From the NCBI RefSeq assembly GCF_022647665.1, contig NZ_CP071872.1, forward strand, positions 4,774,001 through 4,838,000: 64,000 nucleotides of DNA. The letters are read 5' to 3'. Below, piece after piece: positions 16,361-24,035 of this stretch (within the stretch, counting starts at the first letter, position 1; every line of letters starts with the position of its first letter). The stretch comes from Streptomyces formicae. GTDB lineage: Bacteria; Actinomycetota; Actinomycetes; Streptomycetales; Streptomycetaceae. The position numbers and the translations under genes were made by a program. The notes beneath the pieces are model-generated. The model had not been told where the DNA came from, made no database searches, and saw only the letters and a list, made by a program, of their open reading frames with translations.

Positions 16361-16390
16361 TTGACCGCCGGCCGAATCGGTCGCTACGTT
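16361..16390 (+). promoter_or_regulatory. sigma70-type promoter of the ssu operon leader
   Basis: TTGACC (16361-16366) and TACGTT (16385-16390) are separated by 18 bases. Transcription would start about seven bases after the -10 hexamer, at or next to the A of the leader-peptide ATG at 16398. The predicted mRNA is therefore leaderless, and no ribosome site is present before that ATG. Confidence 0.6.
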
Positions 16391-16397
16391 CTGCGCC

Positions 16398-16481
16398 ATG
16401 TTGCGTACAGCCCTGCTCACCACGCGCGGTCACATCGACCTGCTGCGGGTGGCCTCCGCCGCGTGTTGCCGCGGCTGCTGA
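16398..16481 (+). CDS. cysteine-rich leader peptide of the ssu operon
   Basis: A 27-residue peptide: MLRTALLTTRGHIDLLRV followed by ASAACCRGC and TGA at 16479-16481. The HIDLLRVASAxC pattern with a terminal Cys cluster (Cys23, Cys24, Cys27; codons TGT TGC then TGC) is that of actinobacterial putative leader peptides found before sulfur-assimilation operons. In mycobacteria, leaderless polycysteine uORFs of this kind attenuate the downstream genes in response to cysteine supply. Here the ATG coincides with the predicted transcription start and ssuC begins 217 bases after the stop. The function is inferred from sequence and context. Confidence 0.85.
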   Translation: MLRTALLTTRGHIDLLRVASAACCRGC

Positions 16482-16698
16482 CGCCTACTCAGCACAGCTG
16501 ACGCACCCTTCGCGCGACGCCCGGCGCGCACCCGGGCCGTAACACCCGCACCCGCAAGGGCGGCAACGCCCACGGGAACGCACCAGCCCTCTCCTCTTCC
16601 CTCTCGCCCCGCCCGATCCCTGCGTACACGGCCGCGCCGTGCGGCCGCAGGGCCAGGCAGGGGTGCTGAGGCACATCCCTCCCTGCCCAGGAGTCTCC
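16482..16698 (+). promoter_or_regulatory. putative attenuator region between leader peptide and ssuC
   Basis: This 217-base stretch holds no gene. Its clearest structure is a hairpin at 16618-16652: CCCTG/CAGGG outside and CGGCCGC-GCCGT-GCGGCCG inside. It ends about 40 bases before the ssuC ribosome site AGGAG (16689-16693). Smaller inverted repeats rich in GCGCG lie closer to the leader stop codon. If ribosomes stall at the Cys codons, alternative pairing here could decide between termination and read-through; the exact competing structures need folding analysis. Confidence 0.5.
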
Positions 16699-17652
16699 GT
16701 GACCGTCGGCCATGCCCCGCCGGATATTTCAGCCATATCGGCATCCGATCAAACCTCGTCCGCCGATGCGCCGTCCCCGTCCGCGTCCGCGTCCCCGTCC
16801 CCGTCCCCGGAAGCCGCCACCGGGGCCGCGGCGCTCGCACTCGAAGCCGTCACCCCGCCCGGCGGCCGGAACGGGGGCGCGCGCCGCCGCTCCGTTCCCC
16901 GCTGGCTGCGTCGCACCGTCGGCCCGCTGCTCCTCCTCGCCCTGTGGCAGCTCTCCAGCTCCACCGGACTGCTGCCTCCCGAAACCCTCGCGTCGCCCGG
17001 CACCATCGCCCGCGCCGCCGGTGATCTGATCGCCGACGGGACGCTGCCGAACGCGATGGGCGTCTCTCTCCAGCGCGTCGCCGTCGGACTGCTGCTCGGC
17101 GGGGCGATCGGCATCGGCCTCGCACTGGTGTCGGGCCTCTCCCGGCTCGGCGAGGACCTCGTCGACGCGACGGTGCAGATGCTGCGCACCGTCCCCTGGG
17201 TCGGGCTGATCCCGCTCTTCATCATCTGGCTGGGCATCGGCGAGGCCCCGAAGGTCGCGCTCATCGCACTCGGCGTCGCCTTCCACCTCTACCTCAACGT
17301 CTACGCAGGAATCCGCGGAGTGGACGAGCAACTCATCGAGGCTGGGCAGTCGTTGGGCCTGGGTCGCTGGGGACTGGTCCGCCATGTCGTACTGCCGGGA
17401 GCGCTGCCCGGCGCGATGACCGGGCTGCGGTACTCGCTCGCGACGGCCTGGCTGGCGCTCGTCTTCGGCGAGTCCATCAACGCCGACGCCGGGATCGGCT
17501 TCCTGATGAACCAGGCCCGGGAGTTCTTCCGCACCGACGTCATCGTCGTCTGCCTCGTCGTGTACGCCTTCCTCGGCCTGCTCGCCGACGCCGTCGTCCG
17601 CACTCTCGAAAGGCTGCTGCTGCAATGGCGACCGACCTTCACGGGCCAGTGA
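16699..17652 (+). CDS. ssuC: aliphatic sulfonate ABC transporter permease
   Basis: 317 residues from GTG 16699 (AGGAG five bases upstream). A low-complexity Ser/Pro/Ala N-terminus (about residues 10-50) precedes six predicted membrane helices. The cytoplasmic EAA-type loop reads EAGQSLGLGRWGLVRHVVLPGALPG, contacting SsuB. The sequence LPPETLASPGTIARA and the GFLMNQAREFFRTD end match SsuC/TauC-type permeases. It imports alkanesulfonates or similar organosulfur compounds together with SsuB and SsuA. Its 3' end overlaps ssuB. Confidence 0.92.
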   Translation: MTVGHAPPDISAISASDQTSSADAPSPSASASPSPSPEAATGAAALALEAVTPPGGRNGGARRRSVPRWLRRTVGPLLLLALWQLSSSTGLLPPETLASPGTIARAAGDLIADGTLPNAMGVSLQRVAVGLLLGGAIGIGLALVSGLSRLGEDLVDATVQMLRTVPWVGLIPLFIIWLGIGEAPKVALIALGVAFHLYLNVYAGIRGVDEQLIEAGQSLGLGRWGLVRHVVLPGALPGAMTGLRYSLATAWLALVFGESINADAGIGFLMNQAREFFRTDVIVVCLVVYAFLGLLADAVVRTLERLLLQWRPTFTGQ

Positions 17653-18389
17653 GCACCGCACCGCGGACGACCGCGGTACAGGTCGAAGGGCTGACCCGCT
17701 CCTTCGACGGCCGCCCCGTCATCGACCGGCTCGATCTGACGCTGCGCGCGGGCGAGTTCACCGCGCTGCTCGGGCGCAGTGGCTGCGGCAAGTCGACGCT
17801 GCTGCGGGTGCTCGCCGGGCTCGACCGCGACATCGCGGGCACCGTCCTCGTGCCGAAGCGGCGGGCCGTCGCCTTCCAGGCGCCGCGCCTGATGCCGTGG
17901 AAGCGGGTGTGGCGCAATGTGCTGCTCGGCCTGCCGGGCAAGGCCGACCGGGCCGTCGCCGAGCGGGCGCTGGAGGAGGTCGGCCTCGGCCACCGCGCCG
18001 GCGCCTGGCCCAAGACGCTCTCCGGCGGCGAGGCCCAGCGCGCCTCGCTCGCCCGGGCCCTCGTCCGCGAGCCCGATCTGCTGCTGCTCGACGAGCCGTT
18101 CGGCGCGCTCGACGCACTGACCCGGCTCAAGGCGCAGCGGTTGGTCGCCGAGTTGTGGCAGCGGCGCGGCTGCGCGGTGCTGCTGGTCACCCACGACGTG
18201 GACGAGGCGCTGCTGCTCGCCGACCGGGCGCTGGTGATGCGGGACGGCGTCGTCGCGTACGACACCCCGGTCGCCCTGGAGCGCCCGCGCACGCCCGGCG
18301 ATCCGGAGCTCGCCGAGCTCCGCTCCCGGTTGCTCACCGAACTCGGCGTCGACGAACCCGCCCCACGGCCCGCCCCCGCCGCCGCCTGA
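17625..18389 (+). CDS. ssuB: aliphatic sulfonate ABC transporter ATP-binding protein
   Basis: 254 residues. Walker A is GRSGCGKST, the Q-loop is AFQAPRLMPW, the signature is LSGGEAQR, Walker B is LLLLDEPFGALD and the switch His is in VTHDVDEAL. The QAPRLMPWKRVWRNV segment is typical of the SsuB/TauB group. ATG 17625 overlaps ssuC by 28 bases; GTG 17649, which gives a four-base overlap with the ssuC stop, is an alternative start. It powers sulfonate uptake. Confidence 0.93.
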   Translation: MATDLHGPVSTAPRTTAVQVEGLTRSFDGRPVIDRLDLTLRAGEFTALLGRSGCGKSTLLRVLAGLDRDIAGTVLVPKRRAVAFQAPRLMPWKRVWRNVLLGLPGKADRAVAERALEEVGLGHRAGAWPKTLSGGEAQRASLARALVREPDLLLLDEPFGALDALTRLKAQRLVAELWQRRGCAVLLVTHDVDEALLLADRALVMRDGVVAYDTPVALERPRTPGDPELAELRSRLLTELGVDEPAPRPAPAAA

Positions 18390-18418
18390 ACCACCCTCAC
18401 CAGAAAGCCGGTCAGCCC

Positions 18419-19462
18419 ATGAAACGCATACTCCCCGCCGCCGCCCTGTTCCCCCTCGTGCTCCTCCTCTCCGCCTGCTCCGGCAGCTCCGCCGCCGACG
18501 ACTCCTCGGGCGGTGCCGGGAGCAATGTGGACGGAAAGGGCTCGCTCACGCTCAACGTGGGCGATCAGAAGGGCGGTTCCGAAGCCGTGCTGCGGGCCGC
18601 GGGCGAACTCGACGATCTCACCTACAAGATCAAGTGGTCGACGTTCACCTCCGGGCCACCGCTGCTGGAGGCGGTGAACGCCAAGGCCGTGGACATCGGC
18701 GGGGTGGGCAACACCCCACCCGTCTTCGCCGCCGGCTCCGGTCAGAAGATCACGGTCGTCGCCGCCACGCACGGGGACTCCGCGGGCGAGGCGATCCTCG
18801 TACGCGACGACTCCCCGCTGAAGAAGACCGCGGACCTGAAGGGCAAGAGGGTCGCCGTCGCGCAGGGCAGCTCGGCGCACTACCAGCTCTTCGCCTCCCT
18901 CCGGGCCGCCGGACTCGGTCTCGACGACATCCAGCTCAGTCTGCTCCAGCCGGCCGATGCGCTGGCCGCGTTCACCAGCGGCAAGGTCGACGCCTGGGCG
19001 GTGTGGGACCCGTACACCTCGCAGGTGCTGCGGGGCGGCAAGAGCCGGATCCTGACCGACGGCAACGGGCTCGTGAACGGACTCGGCTTCCAGGTCGCCG
19101 CGCCCTCCGCGCTCGCCGACAAGGAGAAGGCGGCCGCGATCGGCGACTACCTGGAGCGGCTGCGGCGCGCCCAGGACTGGGTGTTCGACCACCCGGAGGA
19201 GTGGGCGGAGGTCTGGGCCAAGGACACCGGACTGCCGTACGAGGTCGCGCTGGACGCCGTGAAGCGGTCGTACGCGACGAGGGTGCCGGTCGCGGTCGAC
19301 GCCGCCGCGATCGCATCCGAGCAGAAGATCGCGGACACCTTCGCCGGGCTCGGGCTCATTCCGCGCCGCTTCGACTTCGCCGACCACGTCGACGACCGCT
19401 TCAACAAGGACCTGCCGCCGTCGACCTCCCCGGCGCGCAGCTACGGAAAGGGCTCCTCCTGA
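18419..19462 (+). CDS. ssuA: sulfonate-binding lipoprotein of the ABC transporter
   Basis: 347 residues; a lipoprotein signal peptide ends at LLLSAC (Cys20), so the mature protein is membrane-anchored outside the cell. The SsuA/TauA/ThiY-like fold is visible in LNVGDQKGGSEAVLRA, TSGPPLLEAVNAKAVDIGGVG, NTPPVFAAGSGQ and KVDAWAVWDPYTSQV. It delivers sulfonates to SsuBC. It starts 29 bases after ssuB and its TGA overlaps the ssuD ATG (TGATG). Confidence 0.93.
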   Translation: MKRILPAAALFPLVLLLSACSGSSAADDSSGGAGSNVDGKGSLTLNVGDQKGGSEAVLRAAGELDDLTYKIKWSTFTSGPPLLEAVNAKAVDIGGVGNTPPVFAAGSGQKITVVAATHGDSAGEAILVRDDSPLKKTADLKGKRVAVAQGSSAHYQLFASLRAAGLGLDDIQLSLLQPADALAAFTSGKVDAWAVWDPYTSQVLRGGKSRILTDGNGLVNGLGFQVAAPSALADKEKAAAIGDYLERLRRAQDWVFDHPEEWAEVWAKDTGLPYEVALDAVKRSYATRVPVAVDAAAIASEQKIADTFAGLGLIPRRFDFADHVDDRFNKDLPPSTSPARSYGKGSS

Positions 19463-20670
19463 TGACGGTTCATCTGCACTGGTTCCTGCCGACCGGCGGC
19501 GACGGCCGCACCCTCGTGGACCGTCACGCCTACACCGACGGCGGGATCAAGCGCTCCAGGATCACCCCCGTGAGCGGGGTGCGGGCTCCGGACATCGACT
19601 ATCTGACGCAGATCGCGAAGGCCGCCGAGCAGTTGGGCTTCGAGGCGGTGCTGACACCCACCGGGACGTGGTGCGAGGACGCCTGGCTGACGACTGCGGC
19701 GCTGGCCCAGCACACGCAGCGGCTGAAGTTCCTAGTCGCGTTCCGTCCGGGGGTCATCTCGCCGGTGCTGGCGGCACAGATGGCGGCCACCTACCAGCGC
19801 ATCACGCGCGGAAGGCTGCTGCTGAACGTCGTCACCGGCGGCGACTCCACCGAGCAGCGGCGCTTCGGCGACCATCTGGACCACGACCGGCGGTATGCGC
19901 GGACGGCGGAGTTCCTGTCCGTCGTGCGGGGCGTGTGGGGCGGCACGCCCTACGACTTCGACGGCGAGCACTTCCGGATCGAGGGCGGGCTGACCGCACT
20001 GCCGCCCGACCCGCTGCCGGAGATCTTCTTCGGCGGCTCGTCGGCCGCGGCGGGGCCGGTCGCGGCGGAGCACGCCGACACCTATCTGACCTGGGGCGAG
20101 CCGCCGCAGCAGGTCAAGGAGAAGATCGAGTGGATCCGCGGGCTCGCGCAGGAGCGGGGCCGAACCGTCCGCTTCGGCATCCGGCTGCACACCATCTCCC
20201 GGGACTCGGCGCGAGAGGCGTGGGCGGTGGCCGACCGGCTGCTGGACGATCTGGACGCGGACACCGTGGCCGCGGCGCAGCAGGCCCTCGGCCGGAGTGA
20301 GTCGGTGGGGCAGCAGCGGATGCTCGCCCTCCACGGCGGCAGGCGGGAGGCCCTGGAGATCTCCCCGAACCTGTGGGCGGGCGTCGGGCTGGTGCGGGGC
20401 GGCGCGGGGACGGCGCTGGTCGGCAGCCACGCAGAGGTCGCCGACCGGATCGAGGAGTACCACAAGCTCGGCATCGAGCACTTCGTGCTCTCCGGCTATC
20501 CCCATCTGGAGGAGGCGTACTGGTTCGGCGAGGGCGTGACCCCGGAGCTGGCCGCGCGGGGCCTGCTGTCGACGGTCCCGGCCTCGCCCCTGCTGGGCGT
20601 CCCGGCGGCGAACGGCCGCCCAGCCTCGGCCCCGGGCGGCGCGCCACTGCTGGTGGCGGGCGGGCGGTAG
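19462..20670 (+). CDS. ssuD: FMNH2-dependent alkanesulfonate monooxygenase
   Basis: 402 residues, an LLM-class flavin monooxygenase. It cleaves the C-S bond of alkanesulfonates with FMNH2 and O2, giving sulfite and an aldehyde. Start VHLHWFLPTGGDGR, then EAVLTPTGTWCEDAWL (with the Cys conserved in SsuD), FLVAFRPGVISP, RLLLNVVTGGD and the mobile-loop region are typical. No flavin reductase gene (ssuE) is adjacent, so FMNH2 must come from elsewhere. The last 30 residues are a Pro/Ala/Gly-rich tail. It ends the operon before a strong terminator. Confidence 0.93.
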   Translation: MTVHLHWFLPTGGDGRTLVDRHAYTDGGIKRSRITPVSGVRAPDIDYLTQIAKAAEQLGFEAVLTPTGTWCEDAWLTTAALAQHTQRLKFLVAFRPGVISPVLAAQMAATYQRITRGRLLLNVVTGGDSTEQRRFGDHLDHDRRYARTAEFLSVVRGVWGGTPYDFDGEHFRIEGGLTALPPDPLPEIFFGGSSAAAGPVAAEHADTYLTWGEPPQQVKEKIEWIRGLAQERGRTVRFGIRLHTISRDSAREAWAVADRLLDDLDADTVAAAQQALGRSESVGQQRMLALHGGRREALEISPNLWAGVGLVRGGAGTALVGSHAEVADRIEEYHKLGIEHFVLSGYPHLEEAYWFGEGVTPELAARGLLSTVPASPLLGVPAANGRPASAPGGAPLLVAGGR

Positions 20671-20691
20671 TCCCGCCCGCTCAAGTGCCTT

Positions 20692-20736
20692 CCCCGCCCC
20701 GCCCCGCCCCGCCCCGAACGGGCGGGCGGGGCGGGG
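20692..20736 (+). terminator. terminator of the ssu operon
   Basis: Repeated CCCCG units (20692-20715) face GGGCGGGCGGGGCGGGG (20720-20736) across a GAAC-type loop, allowing a stem of at least 15 bp in several registers. It begins about 20 bases after the ssuD stop. Confidence 0.75.
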
Positions 20737-20800
20737 TGCGTTCGGGCGCGGCGGGAACGGCTCCATGGACGCGCAGCCCCACCCCCGCCACCATGGCCTC

Positions 20801-21076
20801 ATGGCTCACGACACCGCTCGTACGCCCCCGCCCCCGCCCCCCTCCGCCGACGTCGTCGTCATCGGCGCAGGCGTCATCGGCGCAGGCATCGCCTTCCACC
20901 TCGCCGAGGCAGGCGCGCGCGACGTACTCGTCCTGGAGCGCGACACCCCCGCGGTCGGGGAGATCGTGCGCGACCTGTGGCTGGGGAGGGAACCGTTCCT
21001 CGACATCGGCCCGCTGTCGGCCACCCGTTTCGAGCGGGCCGGGGCCGCCGCCCGCCCCGAGGCCCACATCAGCTGA
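20801..21076 (+). pseudogene. FAD-dependent oxidoreductase (DAO family), internally deleted
   Basis: A 91-codon remnant. Residues 17-50 are a normal dinucleotide-binding start (ADVVVIGAGVIGAGIAFHL, GxGxxG at 22-27, ending VLVLERDTPA). From about residue 51 the text jumps to EIVRDLWLGREPFLDIGPLS and RFERAGAAARPEAH, the usual last 40 residues of DAO/sarcosine-oxidase-like enzymes. Roughly 300 middle residues are missing, yet the frame is kept. Such a gene often precedes the 2-oxoadipate dioxygenase and piperideine-6-carboxylate dehydrogenase genes and probably acted in the same lysine pathway. The product cannot be a working flavoenzyme. Confidence 0.8.
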
Positions 21077-21096
21077 ACGGCGTCCAGGAGGTCCGT

Positions 21097-22452
21097 ATGG
21101 TGCCCCTCGTCCCCCCGTGGGTGCTGCGCGCCGCGTTCGCGCGCCGCCTGTCCGTCATGTACGGCACGGAGGTCCCGGCGTACACGACCCTCGTCGAGGT
21201 GGCCGGGCAGGTGAACGACGACGTCCTCCGGGACGCCGGTGAGAGCGCCGAGCGGCTCGGCAGCATCGAGCGCGTCACCGCGGAGCGGCACGGGGCGATC
21301 CGGGTCGGTACTCCGGGCGAACTGTGGCAGGCTGCGCAGATCTTCGCCGCGCTGGGCATGGAGCCGGTCGGCTTCTACGATCTGCGGGACGCCGCCGCCA
21401 GTGCCGTGCCCGTCGTCTCCACCGCCTTCCGGCCGGTGCTTCCCGAGGAGCTGGACCGCAATCCGTTCCGCGTCTTCACCTCGATGCTGACCCCGGCCGA
21501 CCGCCGCTTCTTCGACGCCGACCTGGAGAAACGGCTGACGGCGTTCCTGGAGCGCCGCGAGCTGTTCCCACCGGAGCTGCTGGAGCCGGCGGTCCGCGCC
21601 GAACGTGAGGCGGGGCTGCCGCAGGGGCAGGCCGAACGGTTCCTGACGCTCGCGGTCGCCGCCTTCGAGCTGTCCCCGGAGCCGGTGGAGCGCGCCTGGT
21701 ACGCGGAGCTGGAGAAGGTCTCCGCCGTCGCCGCCGACATCGGCGGTGTGACGAGCACCCACATCAACCACCTCACCCCGCGCGTCCTGGACATCGACGA
21801 GCTGTACCGGCGCATGGAGGACCGCGGCATCACGATGATCGACCGGATCCAGGGGCCACCGCGCTGGGACGGACCTGATGTGCTGCTGCGGCAGACGTCG
21901 TTCCGGGCGCTGGCGGAGCCCCGGACGTTCCGGGAGACGGACGGCGGCGTCACGACCGGTGCGCTGCGGGTGCGCTTCGGGGAGGTCGAGGCGCGCGGCA
22001 TCGCGCTCAGCCGCGCGGGGCGGGCGCTCTACGACAGGCTCGTCGACGGCCCCGTCGAGGAGTGGACCGCGCGCTTCCCGGGCACCGAGCGCCAACTGGC
22101 CGTGGACGGGCTGGGGTTCTTCACCTACGAGGCCGTCACGGGCCGGCCGCGCGACGGGCGGCGGCCGCCGGACGACCTCGCCGGCCTGCTCGCCGGCGGC
22201 TGGCTCACTGCCCGCCCCATCGTCTACGAGGACTTCCTGCCGCGCTCGGCGGCCGGGATCTTCCAGTCGAACCTCACCGATCCGGGCGCCCGGGACTCCG
22301 CGCAGACGGGCACCCACTACGACCAGCACGGGATGTCCGAGGCGATCGGACGCACGGTCCACGACCCCTTCGAGCTGTATGCCGCCCAGCAGAACGACTC
22401 GCTGGCACGGGCCAGGCGGGCCCTGGGAGACATCGAGGAGAGCGACGTATGA
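21097..22452 (+). CDS. hglS: 2-oxoadipate dioxygenase/decarboxylase (DUF1338, HglS/YdcJ-like)
   Basis: 451 residues; ATG 21097 with AGGAGG five bases upstream. DUF1338 enzymes are Fe(II)-dependent and convert 2-oxoadipate to D-2-hydroxyglutarate in bacterial lysine catabolism. Recognisable are LVEVAGQVNDDVL, ERHGAIRVGTPGEL, the metal-site region GGVTSTHINHLTPRVLDID, IDRIQGPPRWDGPDVLLRQ and RFGEVEARGIALSRAGR; length agrees with the Pseudomonas enzyme (about 460). The stop overlaps the next ATG (ATGA), so it is coupled to the dehydrogenase that would produce its precursor. The preceding FAD oxidoreductase gene is broken. Confidence 0.88.
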   Translation: MVPLVPPWVLRAAFARRLSVMYGTEVPAYTTLVEVAGQVNDDVLRDAGESAERLGSIERVTAERHGAIRVGTPGELWQAAQIFAALGMEPVGFYDLRDAAASAVPVVSTAFRPVLPEELDRNPFRVFTSMLTPADRRFFDADLEKRLTAFLERRELFPPELLEPAVRAEREAGLPQGQAERFLTLAVAAFELSPEPVERAWYAELEKVSAVAADIGGVTSTHINHLTPRVLDIDELYRRMEDRGITMIDRIQGPPRWDGPDVLLRQTSFRALAEPRTFRETDGGVTTGALRVRFGEVEARGIALSRAGRALYDRLVDGPVEEWTARFPGTERQLAVDGLGFFTYEAVTGRPRDGRRPPDDLAGLLAGGWLTARPIVYEDFLPRSAAGIFQSNLTDPGARDSAQTGTHYDQHGMSEAIGRTVHDPFELYAAQQNDSLARARRALGDIEESDV

Positions 22453-23981
22453 CCACCACCGCACTGCCCGGAACGGACGCGCTGCGGGCGCGGGCCGAGG
22501 ACGCCCTGCGCCGCTGCGGCGCACAGCTGCCGGCCGGCGGCACGGGTGTCACCGCCCGTACGCCGCTGACGGGCGGCACGCTCCGTACCCTGCCCGCCGC
22601 CACCCCCGAGGGCGCGGCCGCCACGATCGCGGCAGCCGAGGCCGCCTTCGGGGAGTGGCGCACGATCCCCGCACCGCGCCGCGGTGCCCTGGTCAAGCGG
22701 CTCGGCGAACTGCTCACCGAGCACAAGGAGGACCTCGCCGAGCTCGTCACCATCGAGGCCGGGAAGATCCGCTCCGAGGCGCTCGGCGAGGTGCAGGAGA
22801 TGATCGACATCTGCGATTTCGCGGTCGGCCTCTCCCGGCAGCTGTACGGCCGCACGATGGCCTCCGAGCGGCCGGGGCACCGGCTCTCCGAGAGCTGGCA
22901 CCCGCTGGGTGTGGTCGGGGTGATCTCCGCGTTCAACTTCCCCGTCGCCGTCTGGTCCTGGAACACGGCGATCGCGCTGGTCTGCGGCGACACGGTGGTG
23001 TGGAAGCCCTCCGAGCTGACCCCGCTGACCGCCCTGGCCTGCGCCGCGCTGCTCGGCCGCGCGGCCTCGGACACCGGCGCACCGGAAGGCGTGCACGGGC
23101 TGCTGCTCGGCGGCCGCGACTGCGGTGAACTGCTCGTCGACGACGAGCGGGTGGCGCTGGTCAGTGCGACCGGGTCCGTGCGGATGGGCAGGGAGGTGGG
23201 GCCGCGGGTGGCCGCCCGGTTCGGCCGCTGTCTGCTGGAGCTGGGTGGCAACAACGCGGCGGTCGTCACCCCGTCCGCCGATCTCGCTCTCGCGGTGCGC
23301 GGCATCGTCTTCTCGGCGGCCGGCACGGCGGGGCAGCGGTGCACGAGCCTGCGCCGGCTCATCGTCCACGAGGACGTCGCCGACGCCCTCGTGGAGCAGG
23401 TCGTCCATGCGTACGGCCGGCTGCCGGTCGGTGATCCCTTCCGGCCAGGGACGCTCATCGGGCCGCTGATCTCGACGGCCGCGTACGATGCGATGACCAA
23501 GGCGCTGGTCGCGGCGCAGGCCGACGGCGGCAAGGTGCTGACGGGAGGCGACCGCAGGCTGCGGGACGAGGCGCCGGAAGCGGCGTACGTCGGCCCGGCA
23601 GTGGTGCGGATGCCCGCGCAGACGGCGATCGTGCGCGAGGAGACGTTCGCGCCGATCCTGTACGTCCTGACCTACCGCACGCTGGACGAGGCGATCGAGC
23701 TGCACAACGGCGTCCCCCAGGGGCTGTCCTCGTCGATCTTCACACGGGACCAGCGCGAGGCTGAGCGTTTCCTGGCCGCCGACGGCTCCGACTGCGGCAT
23801 CGCCAATGTGAACATCGGCACGTCGGGCGCGGAGATCGGCGGCGCGTTCGGCGGCGAGAAGCAGACCGGCGGCGGGCGAGAGTCCGGGTCGGACGCGTGG
23901 CGCGCCTACATGCGCAGGGCGACGAACACGGTGAACCACTCGGACGAGCTGCCGCTCGCGCAGGGCGTGAACTTCCTCTGA
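22449..23981 (+). CDS. L-piperidine-6-carboxylate/2-aminoadipate semialdehyde dehydrogenase
   Basis: 510 residues, ALDH7 group. It oxidises 2-aminoadipate 6-semialdehyde (open form of piperideine-6-carboxylate) to 2-aminoadipate with NAD+. Motifs: GVISAFNFPVAVWSWN, VVWKPSELTPLTA, LVSATGSVRMGREVG, the general base in CLLELGGNNA, and the catalytic Cys in TAGQRCTSLRRL. The C-terminal IGGAFGGEKQTGGGRESGSDAW is typical of antiquitin-like enzymes. In cephamycin producers a homologue (pcd) makes the aminoadipate precursor; here the coupling to hglS points to lysine degradation. Confidence 0.92.
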   Translation: MTTTALPGTDALRARAEDALRRCGAQLPAGGTGVTARTPLTGGTLRTLPAATPEGAAATIAAAEAAFGEWRTIPAPRRGALVKRLGELLTEHKEDLAELVTIEAGKIRSEALGEVQEMIDICDFAVGLSRQLYGRTMASERPGHRLSESWHPLGVVGVISAFNFPVAVWSWNTAIALVCGDTVVWKPSELTPLTALACAALLGRAASDTGAPEGVHGLLLGGRDCGELLVDDERVALVSATGSVRMGREVGPRVAARFGRCLLELGGNNAAVVTPSADLALAVRGIVFSAAGTAGQRCTSLRRLIVHEDVADALVEQVVHAYGRLPVGDPFRPGTLIGPLISTAAYDAMTKALVAAQADGGKVLTGGDRRLRDEAPEAAYVGPAVVRMPAQTAIVREETFAPILYVLTYRTLDEAIELHNGVPQGLSSSIFTRDQREAERFLAADGSDCGIANVNIGTSGAEIGGAFGGEKQTGGGRESGSDAWRAYMRRATNTVNHSDELPLAQGVNFL

Positions 23982-24035
23982 GCCAGGGCCCCGCCCCACG
24001 GGAAGATCGGCGGCACCCCGAGAGTTGGTAGAAGG

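Noticed and set aside
16741..16815. Proline/serine repeat tract at the start of ssuC considered as a separate repeat element
   Set aside because: It is a low-complexity coding tract (CCGTCC/GCGTCC codons) inside the N-terminus of SsuC, typical of high-GC slippage.
20977..21096. N-terminal extension of the 2-oxoadipate dioxygenase
   Set aside because: The extension overlaps the FAD oxidoreductase remnant in another frame; AGGAGG at 21086-21091 fixes the ATG at 21097.
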